Origin: RGIG5612 sp050944475 | GTDB taxonomy: Bacteria; Bacillota; Clostridia; Lachnospirales; Lachnospiraceae | Direction of reading: 5' to 3' | Length of the DNA stretch: 64,000 nucleotides | Assembly (NCBI GenBank): GCA_050944475.1 | Contig: JBMNRD010000004.1 | Location: 176,925 to 240,924 of the forward strand | In this document: positions 18,135 to 25,766 of the stretch, one piece after another | Position numbering within the stretch: the first letter of the stretch is position 1 | How the letters are laid out: every line of letters begins with the position of its first letter | Program-made: the position numbers and the translations under genes | The notes under the pieces: generated by a model | Told to the model about the DNA's origin: nothing | Seen by the model: only the letters and a program-made list of their open reading frames with translations | Database searches by the model: none

Positions 18135-18845
18135 ATGTCAATTCCCATAATTGTAACCATCATTGCGCTTGCAGTACCGGTTTTTTTTACAATCAGGGGC
18201 TTTTATAAAGGCTTCCTGAAAATCCTTTTTACTACCTTTGCAGTCCTGCTGGCAATTATATTGTCGGCCCTGCTCACCAAACCCCTGACAGAATATCTCC
18301 AGGAAAAAACCTTTGTGGGCACCAAGATTTCAGAAGTCACCTCCTCATATGTGGACGAAAAGCTTGATGACGCCACGGTCTCCATTGAGAAAAAGCAGAA
18401 TGAATTTATTGACTCTCTGGCTCTTCCCAAGTTCATGAAAGGCGGCATCCGGGACAACAATACTCTGGCCAAATATAAGGACATGGGTGTTAATTCTTTC
18501 AAGGAGTATATTTCCTGTCAACTGACGACCCTCACAATAAAGCTCATCGCATTTTTCTTGCTGATGATTGTTGTTTTTATTTTCCTCAGGGTAATCTTCC
18601 ACCTGCTTAAAATCATTAACCGCATCCCCGTGATTCGGGGCTTAAACCGCCTTTTGGGCGGTGTCCTCGGTCTTGTAGAGGGTCTGATTATCCTTTGGTT
18701 GGCATGTCTGATTATTATGGCCTTTTCCGGCACACAGTTCGGCGCCACTTGCATGGAGGTTATCAGCAAAAGCCCGGTTCTGGCATTTATTTATGACAAC
18801 AATCTCCTGATTCTGGCAACAAAAACAATTTTTGCAGCTTTGTAA
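18135..18845 (+). CDS. CvpA family membrane protein
   Basis: Protein of 236 aa behind AAAAGGAGGG. Four membrane helices in the CvpA arrangement: one at the N-terminus (PIIVTIIALAVPVFFTIRG), one after the FYKGFLK loop, and two near the C-terminus around RLLGGVLGLVEGLII. A charged hydrophilic segment (about 60-125) separates the first pair from the second. CvpA proteins are linked to envelope stability and, in enterobacteria, to colicin V production. Here it closes the 15.8-18.8 kb group. Confidence 0.8.
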   Translation: MSIPIIVTIIALAVPVFFTIRGFYKGFLKILFTTFAVLLAIILSALLTKPLTEYLQEKTFVGTKISEVTSSYVDEKLDDATVSIEKKQNEFIDSLALPKFMKGGIRDNNTLAKYKDMGVNSFKEYISCQLTTLTIKLIAFFLLMIVVFIFLRVIFHLLKIINRIPVIRGLNRLLGGVLGLVEGLIILWLACLIIMAFSGTQFGATCMEVISKSPVLAFIYDNNLLILATKTIFAAL

Positions 18846-18983
18846 CCCGATTGCGATAAAGTTTTTTGCAAAGTGCAATACGACGAAATAAACATATCGT
18901 ACGGAACTTATTTTCAGTTTTAGTTGCGATTTTTCACAGTTTAAGCCGTAATTGAACCGATATTTCGGATTTGAAAATTTACC

Positions 18984-19012
18984 TTGACGCCCAGGCAGAT
19001 GATTGCTACAAT
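18984..19012 (+). promoter_or_regulatory. Sigma-A promoter of tRNA-Cys
   Basis: TTGACG at 18984-18989, 17-bp spacer, TACAAT at 19007-19012. The tRNA begins 26 nt after the -10 box, as expected for a stand-alone tRNA transcript. Confidence 0.75.
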
Positions 19013-19037
19013 TATTAAGCTGTGATTTGCAGCGTAT

Positions 19038-19108
19038 GGCGACATAGCCAAGTGGTAAGGCGTGGGTCTGCAACACCCTGATCACCAGTTCAAATCTGGT
19101 TGTCGCCT
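19038..19108 (+). tRNA. tRNA-Cys (GCA)
   Basis: The acceptor stem pairs GGCGACA (19038-19044) with TGTCGCC (19101-19107); the discriminator base is T, as expected for Cys. The D arm contains AAGTGGTAA. The anticodon loop CTGCAAC gives GCA. The T loop TTCAAAT lies on a CCAG/CTGG stem. The CCA end is not encoded. It is preceded by its own promoter and followed directly by a terminator hairpin. Confidence 0.96.
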
Positions 19109-19113
19109 TGAAA

Positions 19114-19149
19114 AAATCCCCCGGAAGACTTTGGTTTTTCGGGGGATTT
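19114..19149 (+). terminator. Terminator of tRNA-Cys
   Basis: Stem AAATCCCCCG (19114-19123) with CGGGGGATTT (19140-19149), loop of 16 nt, starting 6 nt after the tRNA. The T-run is short (TTTCTTC), but the GC-rich 10-bp stem and the position fit a terminator. Confidence 0.8.
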
Positions 19150-19161
19150 CTTCGGAATATT

Positions 19162-19191
19162 TTGTCGGAATGTGCTGATATGTGCTATAAT
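19162..19191 (+). promoter_or_regulatory. Extended -10 promoter
   Basis: TTGTCG at 19162-19167, 18-bp spacer, TGCTATAAT with the -10 box at 19186-19191. It lies between the tRNA-Cys terminator and the membrane protein gene at 19279. Confidence 0.65.
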
Positions 19192-19278
19192 CACCGGGTA
19201 TATGAATGCATGAAATATGTTGTGGCCATTTCACAATAATGTGATGAAGAATAAAAATTAATCCGGGCGGTTTCAGAT

Positions 19279-20994
19279 ATGGCAACATCAAAAAGTCAAA
19301 AAAAAATAATATGGGACATCATATGGGCGGTACTGTTTGCGTGCGGCACGGTGTTTATCTTATGGAAATGCCGTTACGGATTCGGCAACATGGATGAAGC
19401 CTTCTACCTGACAATTCCGTACAGATTATCTCAGGGTGACGGACTGTTCGTTCACGAATGGCATCTTTCGCAAATGTCCGGATTCCTTATTCTGCCTTTA
19501 ATGAAGCTGTATATGGCCATAGCCGGCACCACCGAAGGAATCATTCTGGCATTCAGATATATCTATACCGTCATTCAGGCACTTGCGGCTCTGTTCATCT
19601 ATTTCAGACTGAGAAAAACACATCAGCAGGGAGCGGCTCTGGCGTCAATCGCTTTCCTGCTCTATGCTCCTTTCGGCATCATGGCTCTGTCATATAATTC
19701 TCTTGGAATCATTTGTCTTGCCGGATGTTTGGTAATCATGGTAACTTCCGAAAGGCTTATCAGGCTGCAGCAGGCCGCGGCGGGCATGCTGTTTGCCTGT
19801 GCGGTACTGTGTTGTCCATATCTTATACTGATATTTGCAGTATATTTTATCACAGTGCTTATATGCACCATATGCAAGCGTGCTAAAGGAATCTTTTCAT
19901 TTAAGAGCTGGTTATTCTTCACGGTTGGAGCAGCCGTTGTTGCGGCTGTATTTGCCGCGTTCGTACTGAGCAGAGGCAGCATTTCACAGATATTTGCGGC
20001 TTTCCCCAGCATTATGAACGACCCGGACCATCAGCCGCAGAATGTATTCAGACTGGTCGTGACATATTTCACTTCAATCTTATATGTTAACAAGAAGGCA
20101 GACATAGGATATGCGGGCCTGTTTGTCTGTGCGGTGATTGCGCTTGCGGACCGTAAACGCGCCAACCGCAGGGCGATATATTTCACGGCAGCTGCGCTTC
20201 TGACTCTGTTCACGATAACATGCCTTGTCTATTACGGCAGATATCTTAACTATGTGATGTTTCCCGTCAACATCATGGCGGTTGTCTGTTTTATTATCAA
20301 CAAAGATGAGACCACGGAAAAGCTGCTGTGCGGCATGTGGATTCCGGGTATGCTGTATTCGATGTGTCTCCACGCATCATCCAATCAGGAGTTTTATGCC
20401 ATATCATCAGCTTCGACGGTTGCTCTTATAGCCGGCCTGATGATCGTGACTCTTACCGCAGACAGGATATACAGGGAGCAAACCGGAGCGGCAGCAGCGA
20501 TTTCAGTAATTATGATGATACTGATTGCAGTATGCCAACTGGGAAGTGAAGCATATCTCAGATACAATGCGGTTTTCTGGAGCAATATGAATGAGCTTAT
20601 GACGACTCCTCAAAGTGACGGGGTTGAAAAAGGTCTTTATCTGTCGGAGGCGGCGGACCGCCAGTATCGTATGACACTGGAGATTGCGACTCATATAAAA
20701 GATAATTATGCTTCCGCAGAATCGGTGGCATTTATAGCCAATGAAACCTGGCTTTATCTGCTCTGCTCCGACAAACGCATGGCATCTTATTCTGCCTGGC
20801 TTGCTTTGATAACCGGTGAGATCTCACAATCTTATATGACAAAACAGATGAAATATTATGAACTTAATCCGGATAAGATCCCGGATATCGTATATCTCTC
20901 CCCCGATAATCTTCATTATTCCGGTCAGTATAAGGCCATTGCCGATTATGAGGAAGATGAGCTTTCAACGGGAGGAATCCTTCTTGTAAAATAA
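19279..20994 (+). CDS. Polytopic membrane protein, possible GT-C-type glycosyltransferase
   Basis: Protein of 571 aa with about 11-12 membrane helices and a C-terminal extracytoplasmic domain of about 110 residues. The first external loop has NMDEAFYLTIPYRLSQGDG, which resembles the acidic D/E-containing loop of GT-C enzymes (ArnT/PMT-like, with a D-E pair after the first helix). These use polyprenyl-phosphate sugars outside the membrane. I therefore suggest a GT-C glycosyltransferase, not firmly. It is followed after about 290 nt by a methyltransferase gene in the same direction, consistent with a small surface-glycan or lipid modification pair. Confidence 0.6.
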   Translation: MATSKSQKKIIWDIIWAVLFACGTVFILWKCRYGFGNMDEAFYLTIPYRLSQGDGLFVHEWHLSQMSGFLILPLMKLYMAIAGTTEGIILAFRYIYTVIQALAALFIYFRLRKTHQQGAALASIAFLLYAPFGIMALSYNSLGIICLAGCLVIMVTSERLIRLQQAAAGMLFACAVLCCPYLILIFAVYFITVLICTICKRAKGIFSFKSWLFFTVGAAVVAAVFAAFVLSRGSISQIFAAFPSIMNDPDHQPQNVFRLVVTYFTSILYVNKKADIGYAGLFVCAVIALADRKRANRRAIYFTAAALLTLFTITCLVYYGRYLNYVMFPVNIMAVVCFIINKDETTEKLLCGMWIPGMLYSMCLHASSNQEFYAISSASTVALIAGLMIVTLTADRIYREQTGAAAAISVIMMILIAVCQLGSEAYLRYNAVFWSNMNELMTTPQSDGVEKGLYLSEAADRQYRMTLEIATHIKDNYASAESVAFIANETWLYLLCSDKRMASYSAWLALITGEISQSYMTKQMKYYELNPDKIPDIVYLSPDNLHYSGQYKAIADYEEDELSTGGILLVK

Positions 20995-21285
20995 TATTAT
21001 GATATTTCAAAGATTTCCATGTTAACAAGCCGGATAAGTTCTGCAATGGCCGGGTTGTTGCCGGATTTTTCCGAATCGCGATTAACCTGCTTGGAACGGC
21101 TCTTCGTCTGATTTTCCTGTATTATAAAAATAATAAATCCAGAACCTGCGTTTCCAAAAACAAATCTTATTTTTTCAAAAAATGAAACACTGCTGAAAAT
21201 CTGAAATGATAATATTATGCATAAGAAAATCTCAGATCCGCCGGTATTTGTTGGCGCATCCGGCCGGGAAAGAAGGACTATCATA

Positions 21286-22041
21286 GTGGAAAAAGCAATG
21301 TATGATGAAATGCGGCAGCAGCAAGATTCACATTGGTGGTACTGCGCAAGAAAAGAAATTGTTCTGGATGTGGCGGAAAAAATTGCCGGTCTGAAGTGTT
21401 CAGACAGCTGTCCGGTCATTCTGGATGCAGGATGCGGAATGGGAGTCATACTGGATAAACTTGTTGACTACGGTGACACATACGGAATGGATATGGACGC
21501 AAAGGCTGTGTCGTATTGCAGAGATAATTACAAGGCCGAAAATCCTTCTGCGCATATTAAACAAGGGTCTCTGCCTGAAAATATTCCGTTTGCCGAAGGC
21601 TCCTTCGATATGATATTTGCATTGGACGTTCTTGAACATATAGAAGATGATAATGCTGCGGTAAAAGCAATAGCGAAGCTGTTAAAAAAAGACGGAAAAC
21701 TGATTCTTACAGTGCCGGCTCTTATGAGCTTGTGGAGCGGCCATGATGTGCTCAACCGTCATTTCAGAAGATACAACAAGAAGGAACTTGTTAAGGTCAT
21801 CCAAGATGCGGGACTTAAGATAATAAAGTGCTCATATTATGACAGCTTTTTATTCCTGCCTGCGTTTATGGTCAGAAAAATTAAGAATTTGCTGAAAATT
21901 AATTCCTCAGATATCAGTATGACATCAAAAGGAAAAGTAATTAATACTATTCTGATGAAAATATTTGCCGGTGAAAAGTGCTTTTTGAGGAAACATGGAT
22001 TCCCGGTAGGAGTATCATTGATTCTGGTGGCAAAAATTTGA
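21286..22041 (+). CDS. Class I SAM-dependent methyltransferase
   Basis: About 251 aa if started at GTG 21286, which has AAGGA at 21273-21277. The frame is open back to ATG 21217 without a ribosome site, and ATG 21298 is another option. Near the N-terminus is DSHWWYCARKEI, typical of methyltransferases linked to glycosyltransferase loci. Motif I is ILDAGCGMGVILDKL, the acidic loop is YGMDMDAKAV, and motif IV is FDMIFALDVLEHI. The substrate cannot be read from sequence. The neighbour is a possible GT-C enzyme, so a lipid-linked sugar or polyprenol acceptor is conceivable. Confidence 0.78.
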   Translation: MEKAMYDEMRQQQDSHWWYCARKEIVLDVAEKIAGLKCSDSCPVILDAGCGMGVILDKLVDYGDTYGMDMDAKAVSYCRDNYKAENPSAHIKQGSLPENIPFAEGSFDMIFALDVLEHIEDDNAAVKAIAKLLKKDGKLILTVPALMSLWSGHDVLNRHFRRYNKKELVKVIQDAGLKIIKCSYYDSFLFLPAFMVRKIKNLLKINSSDISMTSKGKVINTILMKIFAGEKCFLRKHGFPVGVSLILVAKI

Positions 22042-22157
22042 AGTCCGGTCCTGTTTTTCGATATCGGGCTAATGTCTCTATTTAATATTTTCTGATTTGT
22101 TAAAATCGTATACAGAAATATTTCAATATTGCCGACAGAGATGCCGGTTTTTTTCGG

Positions 22158-22186
22158 TTGACAAAATAATTAATGATGGGTATAAT
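22158..22186 (+). promoter_or_regulatory. Consensus sigma-A promoter of the nitrogenase-like operon
   Basis: Perfect TTGACA (22158-22163), exact 17-bp spacer, perfect TATAAT (22181-22186). The first gene starts 72 nt downstream at 22259. The leader contains a hyphenated palindrome CTAAT-N7-ATTAG (about 22230-22246) just before the ribosome site; this could be an operator, possibly for the MarR protein encoded downstream. A promoter this strong normally needs repression. Confidence 0.82.
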
Positions 22187-22258
22187 ATTTAATAGGTATT
22201 AGTAATTATACTGATGATAGCTTTCAAAACTAATCATTTCAATTAGCGGAGGTAACGG

Positions 22259-22756
22259 ATGTTCAATTGTTTTATCTTAAATGACAATATATATAATGAA
22301 GATTTTAAGGGAGACCCGGGAAGATACCGAAACGACCGCGGCGGCTTCAAAGGGGGCAAGCCGGGCAAAAGAGGCAAGCCGGGCGGAAGACCCCGTGAAC
22401 TGCTGAAGGATAAACTGGAAGGTCGTGACAATGCCCAGATCTTGTTTGTCGGGTCTGTAAACTGCCTTAGACACAAGCCTTATCTGGAAATCGGTCAGCT
22501 TATGCGGGAAGGAAAGGCATCGATACTGTGTCCGACTATGAGCGACTTTTCAAGCGGCAGATATCTTGCCCAAATTGAGAAAGCGATTGAAGAACTGTCC
22601 GAAGAAAGGGATTGCAAGGACTTTGTAATTATCTGCGGATGCCAATGGGTGATTCTGTCAACAGACGGCGACCTGATTTGTGAACATCTCAAAACAAAAG
22701 GAATAAATGCAGTAATCAGCCAGGATGACCATCTGGAATTCGGCGACCATGATTAA
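22259..22756 (+). CDS. Truncated nitrogenase component-1-like protein (cluster-binding half)
   Basis: Protein of 165 aa behind GGAGG (22248-22252). Residues 58-155 resemble the first domain of NifD/BchN-type subunits: GSVNC (C69) fits the second cluster Cys (BchN GTKTC), ICGCQWVIL (C126/C128) fits the third (BchN GTCTTE), and C4 could be the first. The two further Rossmann-like domains of a normal subunit (400-550 aa) are absent, and the stop is followed directly by the next gene's ribosome site, so the short length looks native. Residues 18-50 are a Gly/Lys/Arg-rich stretch (GGKPGKRGKPGGR) encoded by a small DNA repeat. It probably pairs with the next protein and receives electrons from the NifH-like protein. 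Homology is judged by motif, not by search. Confidence 0.62.
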   Translation: MFNCFILNDNIYNEDFKGDPGRYRNDRGGFKGGKPGKRGKPGGRPRELLKDKLEGRDNAQILFVGSVNCLRHKPYLEIGQLMREGKASILCPTMSDFSSGRYLAQIEKAIEELSEERDCKDFVIICGCQWVILSTDGDLICEHLKTKGINAVISQDDHLEFGDHD

Positions 22757-22778
22757 TGAAAAAACAGGAGAAAAACAG

Positions 22779-24107
22779 ATGAAAAGATTATGGAAATATA
22801 TTCCGCCGTGCCTTCCGGACGTGTTGGGTTTTCAGGCGGTAATGGATGAAACTGACGGACTTGGAATCGTTGACGACCCCGGAACATATAAGCCTCTCTC
22901 AATAATGGGTGTCGGGAATTCTCAGCCGGGATATCTGGCAATGGATGGCCGCGAAAAATTCGGACAAAAAAGCGGTTCAAGCGACGAACGCGGATTTACC
23001 GTGCATGGAGGAAAATATAAAGGCAATAAAAATTATGACGGGCGCAAAGGCCACGGCGGACGGAAGCGCAGTGCAAGCGGCCTGCGAGTCGTTAATTCCG
23101 AGCTCAGAAATGAAGATATAATCAGCGGAACGGAACATAAAATAATTCAGGCATTTGAGGAGGCAAAGGAGCGTCTTATGCCGAAGTTCGTTTTGCTAAG
23201 CAACGCTCCGTCATCTTCTATGATAAGTTCGGATCTGGAAAGTGCAGCAGATAAGATAGGAAAGATGAGCGGCATCCCTGCCGGAAGCGTTAAAATATAC
23301 GGCGACAAGGACTATCTGTACGGAGTGTCGTTAACTCTCGAGGCTATCGGCAGACTTCTTCTGAAGCCGCGCACTGCAAAACCGGGCACAGTTAACATCC
23401 TCGGATGCAATATCATAGACTGGAGCAATGAAGCGGTTGACGCTTTTTCGGCAGCAATCGAAGCTTCAGGCGCGACGATTATAAGTAAATGGGGAGCCGG
23501 GGGCATGAAGAGCGAAGAACTCAAGATGGCTTCGGCTGCGAGTCTGAATCTGGTTGTCAATATTTCAGGGCTTCGCCTTGCAAAATACATGAAGGATGAA
23601 TTCGGAATTCCGTATATTGTAGGAGCGCCGTTCGGCAAAGCTCAGCTTTCACAGCTGCTTGACTCCGTGACAAGCATGCTTAAAGGGGATGCAAAAGGAG
23701 ATATTTATATCGGAATAAATACGACGCCGGACGAAACAAGCAAATCCGGAAATAAACAAGACTCGCCGGACTATTGCGAGGCTCTGGTCATAGGTGAACA
23801 GCTTGCGGCAAATGCGATCCGTCGTATGCTCAGAGAAAGAGGGTTCGACAATATCCGTGTCCTGAGCTTTTTTGATATGGACAAGTCATGCATGGAAGAA
23901 AACGACAAGAAGATAACGAGCGAGGACGAACTTGCAAATATAGCGTCAGCGGACGGACTGAAAGTAATATTTGCCGATCCGGATTACAAGCCGGCGGTCA
24001 AAGCGGATGTTAGATGGGTCAACTTGCCTAACAGCGGAATGAGTGTAGTAACAAGGGTGCCGCAGGCAAATATGGTCGGCTATTCGCTGGATAACATGAT
24101 TGCCTGA
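22779..24107 (+). CDS. Nitrogenase component-1-like subunit lacking most cluster cysteines
   Basis: Start ATG 22779 with AGGAG at 22766-22770; 442 aa. The frame is open further upstream, but no ribosome site lies there. The fold pattern follows NifK/BchB: PPCLPDVLGF (C11) is the first cluster Cys position; GVGNSQPGYL replaces the second (no Cys); SGTEHKIIQAFEEA and LSNAPSSSMISSDLES align with the helix and loop that normally hold the third Cys, here Ala. Later segments (VNILGCNIIDWS, YIVGAPFGKAQLSQLL, EALVIGEQLAANAIRRML) match the second and third Rossmann domains. Residues 57-105 are a Gly/Lys/Arg/Ser-rich insert. It is most likely the partner of the 165-aa protein: one Cys from here plus two or three from there could hold a single [4Fe-4S] cluster, as in DPOR. 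Confidence 0.72.
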   Translation: MKRLWKYIPPCLPDVLGFQAVMDETDGLGIVDDPGTYKPLSIMGVGNSQPGYLAMDGREKFGQKSGSSDERGFTVHGGKYKGNKNYDGRKGHGGRKRSASGLRVVNSELRNEDIISGTEHKIIQAFEEAKERLMPKFVLLSNAPSSSMISSDLESAADKIGKMSGIPAGSVKIYGDKDYLYGVSLTLEAIGRLLLKPRTAKPGTVNILGCNIIDWSNEAVDAFSAAIEASGATIISKWGAGGMKSEELKMASAASLNLVVNISGLRLAKYMKDEFGIPYIVGAPFGKAQLSQLLDSVTSMLKGDAKGDIYIGINTTPDETSKSGNKQDSPDYCEALVIGEQLAANAIRRMLRERGFDNIRVLSFFDMDKSCMEENDKKITSEDELANIASADGLKVIFADPDYKPAVKADVRWVNLPNSGMSVVTRVPQANMVGYSLDNMIA

Positions 24108-24137
24108 CATGTCTTGACATACGAGGAAAGGGGAAAT

Positions 24138-24962
24138 ATGAGACAGATAGCTATTTACGGAAAAGGCGGAATTGGAAAATCCACCACTGCGCAAAATATA
24201 TGCGCCGCTTTATCCGAGATGGGAAAAAAGATAATGATTGTAGGGTGCGACCCGAAGGCGGATTCAACCAGGCTGATTCTGGGAGGAATGACCCAAACCA
24301 CCGTGCTTGATACAATGAGGAACAAGGACGAGGAAGATATCGTGCTCGAAGATTTCGTCTTCACGGGCTTTAACGGAATTAAAGCCGTAGAGTCCGGAGG
24401 CCCGGAGCCGGGTGTGGGCTGTGCAGGAAGAGGAATAGTGACGGCCATTGAGCTTTTGGAAAACCTTGGCGCGTATGAAAAGGATCTGGATTATTGTCTG
24501 TATGATGTTCTGGGCGACGTTGTATGCGGCGGATTTGCCATGCCGATCAGAGAGGGCAAGGCAAAAGAGATTTATATCGTATGTTCAGGGGAAATGATGA
24601 GCATCTATGCGGCCAACAATATCTGCAAAGGAATCGCCAGATATGCCGCTCAAGGCAAAACCAAGCTCGGCGGTCTCATTTGCAATTCCCGTCTTGTGGA
24701 TAACGAAAAGGAACTGGTGGAGGAGTTTGCTTCCAAACTGGGCACGCAAATGATATATTTTATACCGAGGGATAATATAGTTCAGCATGCCGAACTAAAC
24801 AGAAAAACCGTAATCGAGCAGGCGCCTGAGAGTGCGCAGGCCGATGAGTACAGAGCGCTTGCAAATGCGATTGAAAACAACGGGAATTTCTGCGTTCCGA
24901 CACCCATAAGCAATGACGAACTTGAGGAGCTTCTTGTAAAATATAACCCGTTGCAAACATGA
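24138..24962 (+). CDS. NifH-like nitrogenase-type iron protein
   Basis: Start ATG 24138 after AAAGGGG; 274 aa. All functional parts of a NifH/BchL-type Fe protein are intact: Walker A GKGGIGKSTT (9-17), switch I region GCDPKADSTR, the two [4Fe-4S] ligands C95 (GVGCAGRG) and C130 (DVVCGGF), and switch II DVLGDVVCGGFA. The homodimer should hydrolyse ATP and pass low-potential electrons to a component-1 partner, here the two preceding proteins. No NifENB or other FeMo-co genes are in the window, so this is a nitrogenase-like system and not N2 fixation proper. Spacing to the upstream gene is 30 nt, consistent with one operon. Confidence 0.92.
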   Translation: MRQIAIYGKGGIGKSTTAQNICAALSEMGKKIMIVGCDPKADSTRLILGGMTQTTVLDTMRNKDEEDIVLEDFVFTGFNGIKAVESGGPEPGVGCAGRGIVTAIELLENLGAYEKDLDYCLYDVLGDVVCGGFAMPIREGKAKEIYIVCSGEMMSIYAANNICKGIARYAAQGKTKLGGLICNSRLVDNEKELVEEFASKLGTQMIYFIPRDNIVQHAELNRKTVIEQAPESAQADEYRALANAIENNGNFCVPTPISNDELEELLVKYNPLQT

Positions 24963-24989
24963 GCTCATTTGCAACAGTTTGAAACGCAT

Positions 24990-25008
24990 AAATCAATTAT
25001 TTTGATTT
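24990..25008. promoter_or_regulatory. Candidate MarR operator palindrome
   Basis: AAATCAA (24990-24996), 5-nt spacer, TTGATTT (25002-25008): a perfect 7-bp inverted repeat in the 109-nt gap before the MarR gene, with no T-tract. Size and place fit an autoregulatory site, but a weak terminator is also possible. Confidence 0.4.
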
Positions 25009-25071
25009 GAAGCATACTTTACATGCTTTACAAAACATTCTTTGCAAAACACATTTCGAAAAGGAGAAGTC

Positions 25072-25506
25072 GTGGATAAGGAATTATTAATTAAAAAAAT
25101 CTGCGAAGCCGAACACAATAAAAAGAAACCCGGCTTGGGCAAAGACCGCCGTGATGACAACAGCATCGGCAAGGTTCTCAGAATACTGAGCAAATCAGAC
25201 GGCAACGTACATCCGACCGAGCTCTGCCGGATGCTGGAAGTCACAACGCCGCGTATTACAGTGATTCTTAATGATATGGAAGAAAAAGGTCTCGTCGAGA
25301 GGTTGATCTGCAAAGATGACCGGAGAAAAATTCTGGTCGTTCTAACGGAAAAAGGCCGGAAAGAGGTTTCCGGAAGACGAAGAAAAACGGAAGAGTATAT
25401 CAGAACGCTTGTAGAAAAAATCGGGCCCGAAGACTCGGAAGCATATTTGCGAATCCTTCAGGCCGAGGCTGAGCTTTACGAAGAAGCGCACAGCAAAAAC
25501 GATTAA
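25072..25506 (+). CDS. MarR family transcriptional regulator
   Basis: Best start is GTG 25072 with AGGAG at 25062-25066; the frame is open back to a TTG at 25042. 144 aa. Winged-helix core: IGKVLRILSKSDGNVHPTEL, recognition helix TTPRITVILNDMEEKGLVER, and wing DDRRKILVVLTEKGRKEV. Basic N-terminus. The gene lies between the nitrogenase-like operon and the molybdate/Moco operon, so it may control one or both; the candidate palindromes at 22230-22246 and 24990-25008 are the places to look. The ligand is unknown. Confidence 0.85.
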   Translation: MDKELLIKKICEAEHNKKKPGLGKDRRDDNSIGKVLRILSKSDGNVHPTELCRMLEVTTPRITVILNDMEEKGLVERLICKDDRRKILVVLTEKGRKEVSGRRRKTEEYIRTLVEKIGPEDSEAYLRILQAEAELYEEAHSKND

Positions 25507-25518
25507 TCCGGAAAACGC

Positions 25519-25547
25519 TTGACATATTATTAATATCATGACAAAAT
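25519..25547 (+). promoter_or_regulatory. Promoter of the modABC/Moco operon
   Basis: TTGACA (25519-25524), 17-bp spacer, CAAAAT (25542-25547, 4 of 6 matches). It sits just before the structured leader, giving a predicted transcript start near 25554. Confidence 0.6.
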
Positions 25548-25555
25548 AAACAACG

Positions 25556-25667
25556 TCTTCGAGCATTGTGTCCTAAGGGAGACTATGGATGAATGCCGAG
25601 CCACGCAAGTGGTGTAGGGTTTTGCCGGAAACGGCATTGCCTTCCCGGGCGGGCAACCGCTTAATTG
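25556..25667 (+). ncRNA. Probable Moco (molybdenum cofactor) riboswitch
   Basis: A structured leader upstream of modA. It contains the two halves of an 11-nt GAAA-tetraloop receptor, CCTAAG (25572-25577) and TATGG (25584-25588), capped by a G[GAGA]C loop. It also has a GAAA tetraloop on a GCCG/CGGC stem (25624-25635) and a second GNRA hairpin CCAC-GCAA-GTGG (25601-25612). Paired GCC/GGC segments close the 3' side (about 25640-25655). A tetraloop docked in a receptor is a known feature of Moco riboswitches, and the downstream genes take up molybdate and build Moco. I could not run a covariance model, so class assignment (Moco or its tungsten variant) rests on motif and context. Confidence 0.68.
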
Positions 25668-25672
25668 AAAAG

Positions 25673-25752
25673 GAGACGGATATATTTATAAATACTGTAT
25701 GATGAGCAGTTTTGTCAATATCCGTTTCTGAGAAGACGGATATTATTTTTTT
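25673..25752 (+). terminator. Terminator/antiterminator switch in the modA leader
   Basis: Terminator: AATATCCGT (25717-25725) with ACGGATATT (25736-25744), followed by seven T (25746-25752). Competing antiterminator: GAGACGGATAT (25673-25683) can pair with ATATCCGTTTC (25718-25728) over 11 bp with one G-U, and this would break the terminator. The first arm lies right after the riboswitch aptamer, so ligand binding can choose between the two. The AGGAGG of modA begins at 25753, directly after the T-tract. Confidence 0.85.
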
Positions 25753-25766
25753 AGGAGGAAAAAAAT

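Noticed and set aside
20997..21449. 150-aa open frame on the minus strand across the gap before the methyltransferase
   Set aside because: Its end (AIAELIRLVNMEIFEIS) looks protein-like, so a gene remnant is possible, but most of it is antisense to the methyltransferase and I see no ribosome site.
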